A stretch of DNA of 6,399 nt from Bacillota bacterium (GCA_017861495.1 JAGFXW010000145.1:1-6399); one strand, 5' to 3'. Numbered from the stretch's first letter, positions 1-6,242 are shown. The notes: a model not told the origin generated them from the letters alone. Translations and numbers: made by a program.

Positions 1-1442
1 AGGATAAAGTGGTGCCGATTGATGTTGAACTGGGCAAAACATTTACGACGCTTTTGATTACCGGACCGAATACCGGCGGGAAAACAGTATCGTTAAAAAC
101 GGTTGGATTATTTGCCTTGATGGCTCAGGCTGGATTATTTATTCCGGCATTGAGCGGTTCGACCATGCCGGTTTTTCAAAATGTATATGCCGATATCGGA
201 GATGAACAAAGTATTGAGCAAAGTTTGAGCACTTTTTCGGGGCATATGACAAACCTTGTCCGTATTTTGCAGGATGTATCTTCCCGTGATCTGGTTTTGA
301 TCGATGAAATTGGAGCGGGAACTGACCCGGAGGAAGGCGCGGCCCTGGCCATGTCTATCCTGGAATATTTGCAAGAGATTGGCGCTGCGACGATTGCGAC
401 GACGCATTACAGTGAATTGAAGACGTTCGCCTACACTCGCCCCGGAGTGGAAAACGGCAGTGTTGAATTTGACGTTCAAACCTTACGCCCGACGTATCGC
501 CTGTTAATTGGCGTTCCCGGCAGCAGCAATGCCTTTGCCATTTCTAAACGGTTAGGATTGTCGGATGCGGTGATAGCTCGCGCAAGGCAACTGATGAGCA
601 GTGAACACAAAGAGTTTTCTACTGTTCTGGAAGAATTGGAAACTCAACGGAATTCATATCTAGAGCGAGCCGGTTTAATACAAGCCAAAGAGCAGGAAGT
701 GGAGGTGCTGCAAAGGCGTCTCCAGCGGGAAAAAAATGAATGGCAAGAAAAGAAACAGGATCTACAGAAAAAAGCGCGTGATGAAGCCGCGAACTTAATA
801 CGTCAAACACGCCGGGAAGCGGAAAGTTTAATTCGGGAATTGAAAGAGCAGTTTGCCGTGAGTGAAGAAAAACAGCGGCAAAACAAAATTCAACAGATCC
901 GGAAACGATTGCAGCAGCGAACCGGCGCTTTAATCGGCCTCGAACATCCGGCGATTGATGCGGATATGAAACCGGTTGATTTGAAAGCGGTTAAACCGGG
1001 TGATGAAGTGTATGTCGCAACGTTAGGAAAGAACGGCAATATATTGTCTGTCGGCGCCGATGATTTAACAGTACAGATCGGGATTTTAAAAATGAGTGTT
1101 TCCGCTAATGACTGTTTGACCAGTAAAAAAAGTACTGTAAAAGAAGCAAAAATAGAAAGAAAAACGGCTGTTAGGCTGAATACCGCCCAATTGCAAGGCG
1201 TGTCAAGGCAGATCGATATTCGTGGAATGACAATTGATGAGGCGGTTCCGACGTTAGATAAATTTATTGATGACGCGGTGATGGCAAATCTCCCAGAGGT
1301 GCTGGTGATCCACGGTAAAGGCACCGGCGCGCTGCGCAAGGGTGTCCGCCGTTATTTAGAAAACCATCCGAATGTGCAAACGGTGAAAATAGGGGAATAC
1401 AATGAGGGCGGTGATGGTGTTTCCGTCGCTGTCCTGCGTTAA
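1..1442 (+). CDS. mutS2: MutS2 family ATPase/Smr protein, 5'-truncated by window edge
   Basis: C-terminal ~480 residues of MutS2. The family acts in suppressing recombination and, in Firmicutes, in splitting collided ribosomes (also called RqcU). The reading frame is open to the left edge, so the GTG at 9 is not the real start; full-length members are about 780-790 aa, so roughly 300 residues are missing. Counting from the GTG at 9, visible parts are Walker A GPNTGGKT (19-26), the MutS signature DIGDEQSIEQS..STFSGHM (62-80), Walker B LVLIDEIGAGTDPEEG (95-110), the ATTH switch histidine (H133), a long charged coiled coil (about 192-310), a KOW-like segment (about 324-372) and a C-terminal Smr domain (402-476) with IDIRG and HGKGTGALR. 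The Smr domain separates MutS2 from mismatch-repair MutS. Nothing looks broken. It converges on the penicillin-binding protein gene. Confidence 0.96.
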   Translation, partial: DKVVPIDVELGKTFTTLLITGPNTGGKTVSLKTVGLFALMAQAGLFIPALSGSTMPVFQNVYADIGDEQSIEQSLSTFSGHMTNLVRILQDVSSRDLVLIDEIGAGTDPEEGAALAMSILEYLQEIGAATIATTHYSELKTFAYTRPGVENGSVEFDVQTLRPTYRLLIGVPGSSNAFAISKRLGLSDAVIARARQLMSSEHKEFSTVLEELETQRNSYLERAGLIQAKEQEVEVLQRRLQREKNEWQEKKQDLQKKARDEAANLIRQTRREAESLIRELKEQFAVSEEKQRQNKIQQIRKRLQQRTGALIGLEHPAIDADMKPVDLKAVKPGDEVYVATLGKNGNILSVGADDLTVQIGILKMSVSANDCLTSKKSTVKEAKIERKTAVRLNTAQLQGVSRQIDIRGMTIDEAVPTLDKFIDDAVMANLPEVLVIHGKGTGALRKGVRRYLENHPNVQTVKIGEYNEGGDGVSVAVLR

Positions 1443-1469
1443 AGTACCACTACGAGTCTGATTTATAGG

Positions 1470-1520
1470 AACTTCTTTTTGGTAGGATGCAAGGCACTTG
1501 GAATATTGTAAGAAGAAGTT
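1470..1520. repeat. Inverted repeat with long loop between convergent genes
   Basis: AACTTCTT at 1470-1477 is matched by AAGAAGTT at 1513-1520. The pairing extends inward by three more pairs, one of them G-T, giving an 11-bp stem with a 29-nt loop. It lies 28 bp after the mutS2 stop. There is no T-run after the right arm, so it is not a convincing terminator. It could help protect the mutS2 mRNA 3' end or be a degraded repeat; it may also be chance. Confidence 0.25.
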
Positions 1521-1582
1521 AGGAAATAGTAACAACTAGCCAAATTAAATAGCTGCAAGGGATAATATATATGCTTGCATGT

Positions 1583-1621
1583 AAAAAGGATCTAGCATAA
1601 CCGTGTTATGCTAGATCCTTT
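1583..1621 (-). terminator. Intrinsic terminator for the penicillin-binding protein gene, possibly bidirectional
   Basis: A perfect 17-bp stem (1585-1601 with 1605-1621) closes a 3-nt loop. On the minus strand the right arm runs into five T residues (complement of 1583-1587), the usual intrinsic terminator shape, about 50 bp after the stop of the minus-strand gene. On the plus strand only three T residues follow, so termination of mutS2 here is plausible but weaker. It is the only strong hairpin between the two convergent genes. Confidence 0.8.
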
Positions 1622-1672
1622 GCTGTATAGGTTGTTTTCCGTGTCTGGTCATTGTAAAACAGTATTACGAAG

Positions 1673-3778
1673 TTAATTTTTCTTAGTTGTACTTTCTGTT
1701 TTATTTTGTATTGGTGTTGTTTTATCTACTTTAGCGGGCTGCGTTGTTTTAGTGCTATCATCTGGTTTCTTGTCTGTTTTATCGCTGGTCGTGGATATTT
1801 TACTCGGCTGGGTGCCATCAATAAAGTATTCAGGATACGCGTTTTTATTCTTCGGATCGGTTACCAATAAACCATCTTTAGTAGATACTGAGGCGGACAC
1901 CACTCCGCTTGGAACCGTAAAATCACGGGCAGTTGTTTTGCTTAACGCGGCGTTCATAAAAGATCGCCATATCGTGGCCGGAAGATCGCCGCCGGTTATT
2001 TCGTTGAGGCTTCCGCCGCTGTCGTTCCCCATCCAGACGGCAGCTACTAAATCAGGAGTGAAGCCGACAAACCAAGCATCTTTATAGTCGCTGGTCGTTC
2101 CGGTTTTGCCGGCGGCCGGTCTGCCGATATCAGCGCCGGTGCCTGTGCCGTGGGTTAATACTCCCCGCATCATGTCTGTAAGAATAAAAGCGCTTCGCTC
2201 ATTAACCACAGCCTTGGAACGGGGCGTATTTTGTTCGAGAATTTTACCGTTTCGATCGACAACTTTTATAATCGCAATTGGTTCGGTATGTACGCCTTGA
2301 TTGGCAAGAACACCATAAGCGCTGGCCATTTCAAGCGGTGTTACTCCTCTCGTAAGGCCGCCCAAGGCGGAGGCCAAATTCCGGTCGTTCACGTTTCCTT
2401 GTAAAACCAGCGTTGAAATTCCCATTTGTTGAGCATAATACAGGGGTTTGTCCGGACCAACTTCATTTGCCAACTTAACGGCGACTACGTTGATGGAATC
2501 TTCTAATGCATTGCGCAATGTCATGCGGCCATGAAATTTTCCGTCGTAGTTTTGGGGCGACCAGGAACCAAATGAAATGGGGCTGTCATCTACTATAGAT
2601 GATGCAGTTCTCCCGTTTTCAATAGCAGCCAGGTAAACAAATGGTTTAAATGCAGAACCGGGTTGCCGTTCTGCCATAACAGCCCGGTTGAACTGGTCGT
2701 TGCCACGTCCTCCAACCATCGCTTTGATATAACCGGTATGAGGATCAATTGCCACCAAGGCTCCTTGGGGTTGTTTGATGCCGTTGCTATCCGTTTTATA
2801 AGTCGGTAGTTTTTGCATTGCCTGCTCTGCTGCTTTCTGCATATCCAAGTCCAAGGTAGTATAGATTTGTAAACCGTCTTTGTATACGGCATCAGCACCA
2901 TATTTGGCGACAAGCTGTTGTGTTATATAATCAATAAAGTAAGAGGCAAGGGCACTCTCGGATTTTCCACTGTTATTAACGATCGTCAATTTTTCATTTT
3001 TTGTTTGTGCGGCAGTAGTAGGATCTAAATAATTGTATTTTACCATTTGGTCAAGAACTACAGCTTGACGGTCTTTGGCTGCCTTTAGATTGCTGGCCGG
3101 AGAATAGTAGTTTGGGCTCTTGGGGATACCGGCAAGCATGGCGCACTCTGCCAAATTTAACTGTTCAACATTTTTACCAAAATAGACTTGGGCGGCGGCC
3201 TGGACTCCGTAAGCGCCTTGGCCGAAGTAAATTTGGTTCAAGTACATTTCCAATATTTCCGTTTTGCTGTATTGGCGTTCGATTTGCAGCGCTAATACGG
3301 CTTCTTGGATTTTTCGCTTTAATGTTCTTTCCTGAGTCAGCAATGCATTTTTCGCCAATTGCTGTGTAATGGTGCTGCCGCCTTCTGATACTTCTCCGTA
3401 AGTAATATTAGACCAGATTGCCCGAATAATTCCGCGGGGATCTATACCTATGTGCTGATAAAATCGTACATCTTCGGCAGCGATAAATGCGTTTTGCAGG
3501 TCTTTGGGAATTTTGTTTATTGGAACAAGAACGCGATTTTCGACTGAATGAACATTGGAAATCACCTTGCCGTTAATATCATATATTTGTGAGGAAGCGG
3601 CAGGGCGGATCTCGCCTTTTAGCCCTGGCGCAGTCTGGACGCTGGCAGTCAGAAAACCTAACCCGGCGCCGATCGCCATAATACCGATAACTATGACTGC
3701 TAAAAGTGCGGTGCGGACTTTATTTTTTAAGCGTCGTTCCGGCTTTTTTTGCCCCTTTGCAGACTGGTTGCTTTGCAT
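1673..3778 (-). CDS. Class A penicillin-binding protein (PBP1A type), bifunctional transglycosylase/transpeptidase
   Basis: A 701-aa membrane-anchored enzyme that polymerises lipid II into glycan strands and cross-links the stem peptides. A basic cytoplasmic N-terminus is followed by one transmembrane helix (about 23-45). The GT51 domain (about 75-230) shows AAEDVRFYQHIGID with catalytic Glu102, GGSTITQQLAKN (133-144), RKIQEAVLALQIE with Glu159, and MYLNQIYFGQGAYG. The transpeptidase domain (about 335-615) has all three active-site motifs: SAFK (Ser375, Lys378), SIN (428-430) and KTG (558-560). The last ~45 residues (about 656-701) are a Thr/Lys/Ser/Asp-rich tail, probably disordered and outside the membrane. 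The start is supported by AAGGAGG six bases upstream. The family match (ponA/mrcA type) is certain, but which paralogue it is cannot be told here. It lies 96 bp downstream of the regulator gene on the same strand and seems to have its own promoter. Confidence 0.97.
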   Translation of the reverse strand: MQSNQSAKGQKKPERRLKNKVRTALLAVIVIGIMAIGAGLGFLTASVQTAPGLKGEIRPAASSQIYDINGKVISNVHSVENRVLVPINKIPKDLQNAFIAAEDVRFYQHIGIDPRGIIRAIWSNITYGEVSEGGSTITQQLAKNALLTQERTLKRKIQEAVLALQIERQYSKTEILEMYLNQIYFGQGAYGVQAAAQVYFGKNVEQLNLAECAMLAGIPKSPNYYSPASNLKAAKDRQAVVLDQMVKYNYLDPTTAAQTKNEKLTIVNNSGKSESALASYFIDYITQQLVAKYGADAVYKDGLQIYTTLDLDMQKAAEQAMQKLPTYKTDSNGIKQPQGALVAIDPHTGYIKAMVGGRGNDQFNRAVMAERQPGSAFKPFVYLAAIENGRTASSIVDDSPISFGSWSPQNYDGKFHGRMTLRNALEDSINVVAVKLANEVGPDKPLYYAQQMGISTLVLQGNVNDRNLASALGGLTRGVTPLEMASAYGVLANQGVHTEPIAIIKVVDRNGKILEQNTPRSKAVVNERSAFILTDMMRGVLTHGTGTGADIGRPAAGKTGTTSDYKDAWFVGFTPDLVAAVWMGNDSGGSLNEITGGDLPATIWRSFMNAALSKTTARDFTVPSGVVSASVSTKDGLLVTDPKNKNAYPEYFIDGTQPSKISTTSDKTDKKPDDSTKTTQPAKVDKTTPIQNKTESTTKKN

Positions 3779-3784
3779 GGGATA

Positions 3785-3791
3785 CCTCCTT
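3785..3791 (-). promoter_or_regulatory. Ribosome binding site of the penicillin-binding protein gene
   Basis: The minus strand reads AAGGAGG, then six bases, then ATG at 3778. This is a full consensus Shine-Dalgarno sequence and fixes the start codon. Confidence 0.85.
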
Positions 3792-3819
3792 GGTTATTAA
3801 AACAATGAATCTGTTAAAT

Positions 3820-3828
3820 ATTATATCA
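3820..3828 (-). promoter_or_regulatory. Extended -10 promoter for the penicillin-binding protein gene
   Basis: The minus strand reads TGATATAAT, a consensus TATAAT box (3820-3825) preceded by the TGN extension. No good -35 hexamer lies at 16-18 bp, which is tolerated in extended -10 promoters. Transcription would start near 3813, giving a leader of about 35 nt. I see no terminator between the upstream regulator gene and this point, so some read-through is possible. Confidence 0.5.
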
Positions 3829-3874
3829 TAAAAAGATTTAGTCAGTTAGAGGGAATATTATCTATTTGATCTCT

Positions 3875-4744
3875 TTACGTTTTTGTGCATGCTACAGCGA
3901 GACGGGATTTGTTTATATTGCCAATACCCGTTTCTCCTAGTCGTAATACCAATGGGACGTACACTAAATCAATAATGACCAATTGGACAATTCTTGCCAC
4001 CATGGCATCGGTATGATATTTTTTTTCACTGGTAGAGCTAAAAACACACGCATCAGCAAGTTTTGCCAATGAAGAGTTTTTGTAGCTGGTTAGGACAATG
4101 ATATGCGCTCCGTTTTTCTTTGCCAGTTTGGCGCACTCAATTGGTTCCCGGCTTTCCCCGGAATGCGATATGAGGAAAACCACATCTTGTTTTGTTGTGT
4201 GAGTACAATGCAGCATCATAATATGCGGACTGGCTTCATTGATAACGGGAAGTCCCAGACGCAAAAATTTATGAAAAGCGTCATGAGCAATCACTGCAGA
4301 ACCGCCGGTGCCGAAAAAAAGAATTTTATTTGCATACTGCAGCAAATGTATGATAGATGAAATCGTTTCATCATCAATCAAACTGTCAAGATCATGCAGA
4401 GAAGCCGCTACTGAAGAGACAATCTTATGTTTGACTTGGCTTATATCATCAGTATTGCATATTTCCTGGAAAGAATTTATATTTTCATAAATCGGCTGAG
4501 GTGAGTGCGTTGAGATTTCTTGCGCCATTTTCACCCTAAAAACCTGGTATGACGAATGGCCGATCTTCTGCAAAAACCGCATTACGGTTGTTTCACTCGT
4601 ATGGCACTCGGCTGCTAAGTCACTGATAGATAATAATACGGCCGTCTTGCTGTTAATCAGAACATAGTCGGCTATGACTTTCTGTGTAGGCGATAAGGTA
4701 TGGTAATGAGTCCTAATAATAGAAAATAGACTTTCTTCTAACAT
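3875..4744 (-). CDS. RpiR/MurR family transcriptional regulator with SIS domain
   Basis: A 289-aa DNA-binding regulator. The N-terminal HTH domain (1-77) includes LSISDLAAECHTSETTVMRF, typical of the RpiR family. The C-terminal SIS domain (about 139-265) has FFGTGGSA (143-150) and ISHSGES (192-198), the two loops that usually bind a phosphorylated sugar or sugar acid. I chose the ATG at 4744 because AGGAGG lies five bases upstream. The reading frame extends to an ATG at 4813, but that has no ribosome binding site and lies upstream of the predicted transcription start at about 4810. The gene is divergent from a beta-hydroxyacid dehydrogenase, and two dyads resembling an RpiR-family operator lie in the shared control region, so it probably regulates that gene. 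Repression is inferred from site position. The ligand is unknown; RpiR relatives sense KDPG, MurNAc-6-P, ribose-P and others. Confidence 0.92.
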   Translation of the reverse strand: MLEESLFSIIRTHYHTLSPTQKVIADYVLINSKTAVLLSISDLAAECHTSETTVMRFLQKIGHSSYQVFRVKMAQEISTHSPQPIYENINSFQEICNTDDISQVKHKIVSSVAASLHDLDSLIDDETISSIIHLLQYANKILFFGTGGSAVIAHDAFHKFLRLGLPVINEASPHIMMLHCTHTTKQDVVFLISHSGESREPIECAKLAKKNGAHIIVLTSYKNSSLAKLADACVFSSTSEKKYHTDAMVARIVQLVIIDLVYVPLVLRLGETGIGNINKSRLAVACTKT

Positions 4745-4749
4745 CGGTT

Positions 4750-4755
4750 CCTCCT
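4750..4755 (-). promoter_or_regulatory. Ribosome binding site that decides the regulator start
   Basis: AGGAGG on the minus strand lies five bases before the ATG at 4744. The upstream in-frame ATG at 4813 is preceded by TGTTATCATAAA with no Shine-Dalgarno sequence, so the shorter 289-aa product is preferred. Confidence 0.8.
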
Positions 4756-4795
4756 GCAACTGCAATTTTTCACACTGAAATAACCTTACTGCCTG

Positions 4796-4816
4796 AAAAT
4801 GATCTGCAGTCATTTT
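4796..4816. promoter_or_regulatory. 21-bp dyad over the predicted regulator transcription start
   Basis: AAAATGA (4796-4802) and TCATTTT (4810-4816) form a perfect 7-bp inverted repeat around TCTGCAG. It covers the predicted start point (about 4810) of the regulator and abuts its -10 box. This is where an autoregulatory or third-party operator could sit. Its sequence differs from the GTAA-N5-TTAC sites, so it may bind another protein or be chance. Confidence 0.35.
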
Positions 4817-4845
4817 ATGATAACAATGTTGACAAACTCAGGCAA
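4817..4845 (-). promoter_or_regulatory. Candidate sigma-A promoter of the RpiR-family gene
   Basis: The minus strand reads TTGCCT (4840-4845), a 17-bp spacer, then TATCAT (4817-4822): four and five matches to the two consensus hexamers. The start point would be an A near 4810, giving a ~65-nt leader before the ATG at 4744. Its -35 box lies within the spacer of the opposing dehydrogenase promoter, so the two promoters probably compete for polymerase. Confidence 0.55.
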
Positions 4846-4857
4846 ATTAAATATGAT
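4829..4857 (+). promoter_or_regulatory. Strong sigma-A promoter of the dehydrogenase gene
   Basis: TTGACA (4829-4834), a spacer of exactly 17 bp, then TATGAT (4852-4857): six and five of six consensus matches. The start would be a G at about 4864, leaving a ~129-nt leader before the ATG at 4993. Such a near-consensus promoter would be expected to be held in check; two operator-like dyads lie just downstream of its start point. Confidence 0.75.
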
Positions 4858-4867
4858 TAAACCGTTC

Positions 4868-4880
4868 GTAAATATTTTAC
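4868..4880. promoter_or_regulatory. Operator-like dyad GTAA-N5-TTAC, copy 1
   Basis: GTAAATATTTTAC lies at about +5 to +17 of the predicted dehydrogenase transcript. Its GTAA-N5-TTAC layout matches the core of the HexR operator (TGTAATTAAATTACA) as I recall it, and HexR is an RpiR-family repressor. The position fits repression by blocking polymerase clearance. Assignment to the adjacent regulator is an inference. Confidence 0.55.
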
Positions 4881-4899
4881 CATGGATACACATTTTATA

Positions 4900-4912
4900 G
4901 TAAAAAATTTAC
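4900..4912. promoter_or_regulatory. Operator-like dyad GTAA-N5-TTAC, copy 2
   Basis: GTAAAAAATTTAC is the second copy. Its centre is 32 bp from that of copy 1, about three helical turns, so bound dimers would sit on the same face of the DNA. By eye I found no other GTAA-N5-TTAC in the window. Confidence 0.55.
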
Positions 4913-4977
4913 GCATCATTAAACTTAATTTGTCATAACACTGTTTGGTCCTCTCTATTCCAAATAATTTTATTGAG

Positions 4978-4985
4978 AAAGGTGG
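4978..4985 (+). promoter_or_regulatory. Ribosome binding site of the dehydrogenase gene
   Basis: AAAGGTGG lies seven bases before the ATG at 4993. It is a good Shine-Dalgarno sequence. An ATG at 4986 is out of frame and too close to it to be used. Confidence 0.75.
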
Positions 4986-4992
4986 ATGAACA

Positions 4993-5880
4993 ATGAAAAA
5001 AATTGGTGTAATTGGTCTTGGAATCATGGGAAATCCAATGGCAAGACACCTAGTAAATGCAGGATACCAAGTATTTGTTTATAATCGCACTGCGAGTAAA
5101 GCAGAACCACTGATCGCAAAAGGCGCGCATCTTTGTGGGAGCCCCGCTGAGGTCGCCCGCAATTGTGAAGCCATAGTTGTTATGCTGAAGGCGGATGCCG
5201 AAGTCGAAGCTGCTATGCGAGGGACAGGAGGAATCCTGGAAGGCGCCCAACCAGGATTAATTGTTATGAACAGCAGCACAATTATGCCTCAAACCAGCAA
5301 GTGTTTAGCGCAGGCAGCGGCCCAAAAAGGGATCCTCATGCTGGATAGCCCTGTCACGGGCAGCGGCATCCAGGCGCAGGAAGCAAAATTAACATTTATG
5401 GTTGGCGGGGACAGAACTGCTTTTGAACAATGTTTGCCGTTGTTCAAGGTTATGGGGCAGCAAGCCTTTTATATGGGGGAGAGTGGCGCAGGTTCCTATA
5501 TGAAGTTGGCGAATAACGCATTAATGGCCACAAATCTTTTATCTTTGACAGAAGCTCTGACGATGGCCTATAAGAGCGGCGTTGATCCGGAAATGTTTGT
5601 ACAGGTGGTTAATGGCGGCGGCGCAAAAAGTGCTGTAACGGAGTCGAGAGTTCCCAAGATAATAAACAGAGATTTTACACCGGCCTTTGGAACTGCTATG
5701 TTATACAAAGATCTGGGCTTGATATACGAATTAGCGAAAGAACTGGCTGTTCCAACGCCGGTGATGGCTGCTGTTCGAGAAATGATCCATACTGCAGTAG
5801 TCAAAGGATATGGCGATCAAGATGTTTGTAGTGTTATCAAATGCTACGAAGAACTGGCCGGTATTGAAATAAAAAAATAA
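4993..5880 (+). CDS. NAD(P)-dependent beta-hydroxyacid dehydrogenase (3-hydroxyisobutyrate dehydrogenase / tartronate semialdehyde reductase family)
   Basis: A 295-aa cytosolic oxidoreductase of the usual family length. The N-terminal Rossmann fold opens with IGVIGLGIMGNPMARHL, containing the GxGxxG dinucleotide motif (residues 8-13), followed by VYNRT at the second strand end. NRT rather than an acidic residue there favours NADP(H), though weakly. The substrate loop is DSPVTGSGIQAQE (118-130; commonly D-A-P-V-S-G-G in the family). GAGSYMKLANN (165-175) carries the catalytic Lys171, and LYKDLG (237-242) carries the conserved KD pair. All catalytic elements are present. Relatives act on 3-hydroxyisobutyrate, tartronate semialdehyde, succinic semialdehyde or related acids, and sequence alone does not choose among them. 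The gene appears monocistronic and is divergent from an RpiR-family regulator that probably controls it. No valine-degradation, glycerate or glucarate genes are adjacent, so the pathway is open. Confidence 0.93.
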   Translation: MKKIGVIGLGIMGNPMARHLVNAGYQVFVYNRTASKAEPLIAKGAHLCGSPAEVARNCEAIVVMLKADAEVEAAMRGTGGILEGAQPGLIVMNSSTIMPQTSKCLAQAAAQKGILMLDSPVTGSGIQAQEAKLTFMVGGDRTAFEQCLPLFKVMGQQAFYMGESGAGSYMKLANNALMATNLLSLTEALTMAYKSGVDPEMFVQVVNGGGAKSAVTESRVPKIINRDFTPAFGTAMLYKDLGLIYELAKELAVPTPVMAAVREMIHTAVVKGYGDQDVCSVIKCYEELAGIEIKK

Positions 5881-5943
5881 ATTATTTTTCTACACTTCGT
5901 CGTATTTTTATGTTCATAGAAAAAGGATAAAATTTTCTCTTGC

Positions 5944-5986
5944 GTACAGCCTGCAAGATCCGATTTTCGGATCTTGCAGGCTGTAC
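5944..5986. terminator. Perfect 20-bp inverted repeat after the dehydrogenase gene, possible terminator
   Basis: GTACAGCCTGCAAGATCCGA (5944-5963) is exactly complementary to 5967-5986 across a TTT loop. It lies 63 bp after the dehydrogenase stop, where a terminator is expected, but no T-run follows on either strand (CTCAAAACAGG on plus). It could stop polymerase inefficiently, act with a Rho-type factor, or serve as a 3' mRNA end stabiliser. It could also shield the rRNA promoters downstream. Confidence 0.45.
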
Positions 5987-6172
5987 CTCAAAACAGGTGC
6001 GACTAGCGTTCGGGTATGGACCTTTTTCGGAAAGTGAGTTCTCCTTTAAAAGAAGGTCTTCTATAATCAATAGACATAAACGTACACAACAAATTCCACT
6101 GCCGATAAAAATTCGGTGCAAATCGGTTCCTTTTGATGTAGGTTTTATTGGCCCGCAAACAGCAACCACATC
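5987..6172. other. Unassigned non-coding stretch before the rRNA promoters
   Basis: I see no supportable gene in these ~190 bases. Overlapping open frames on both strands have no ribosome binding site and run through the hairpin at 5944-5986 or into the promoters. The only structure seen is a weak 9-bp stem (GACCTTTTT at 6019-6027 with AAGAAGGTC at 6050-6058, one G-T pair) and a small CCGA/TCGG stem near 6104-6117. Confidence 0.5.
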
Positions 6173-6217
6173 AAAAATAAAAAACACGTTGACAGAGTAA
6201 ACGAGCTGTGCTAATAT
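6173..6217 (+). promoter_or_regulatory. rRNA operon promoter P1 with UP-like A-tract
   Basis: TTGACA (6189-6194), a 17-bp spacer, then TAATAT (6212-6217). An A-rich run (6173-6184) sits at the UP-element position. The predicted start is a G at about 6224, as is common for growth-rate-controlled rRNA promoters in Firmicutes. The transcript would begin with a 6-bp hairpin (GTCGCC 6224-6229 with GGCGGC 6234-6239, one G-U pair). Confidence 0.75.
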
Positions 6218-6242
6218 ATAAAAGTCGCCGATGGGCGGCAAA

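Noticed and set aside
890..1339. 149-codon minus-strand frame inside mutS2, and others at 135-479 and 619-810
   Set aside because: They are antisense to well-conserved MutS2 domains and have no start signals; the MutS2 frame explains the sequence.
1655..1669. GTAAAACAGTATTAC, resembling the operator dyads
   Set aside because: The half-sites are separated by seven rather than five bases, and it lies between convergent genes where there is no promoter to control.
2593..2913. 106-codon minus-strand frame inside the penicillin-binding protein gene
   Set aside because: Same strand but a different frame, lying over the transpeptidase-domain coding sequence, which is intact; no independent ribosome binding site seen.
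5905..5933. Possible plus-strand promoter TTTTTA-N17-TAAAAT ahead of the hairpin
   Set aside because: Only the -10 is good; the -35 matches three of six and the region is AT-rich enough to give this by chance.
6090..6165. Cobalamin-riboswitch-like words: ATTCGGTGCAAATCGG and, further on, GCCCGCAAACAG
   Set aside because: They recall the B12 box (CCGGTG-AAA-TCCGG and CCCGCAACTGT), but the spacing is wrong, the flanking helices are missing, and the only downstream gene is an rRNA operon. Chance or at most a decayed remnant; an Rfam covariance scan would decide.
5882..6241. 119-codon open frame on the minus strand and an overlapping 86-codon frame on the plus strand
   Set aside because: Neither has a ribosome binding site or recognisable protein motifs, each runs through the perfect hairpin, and both overlap the rRNA promoter P1.
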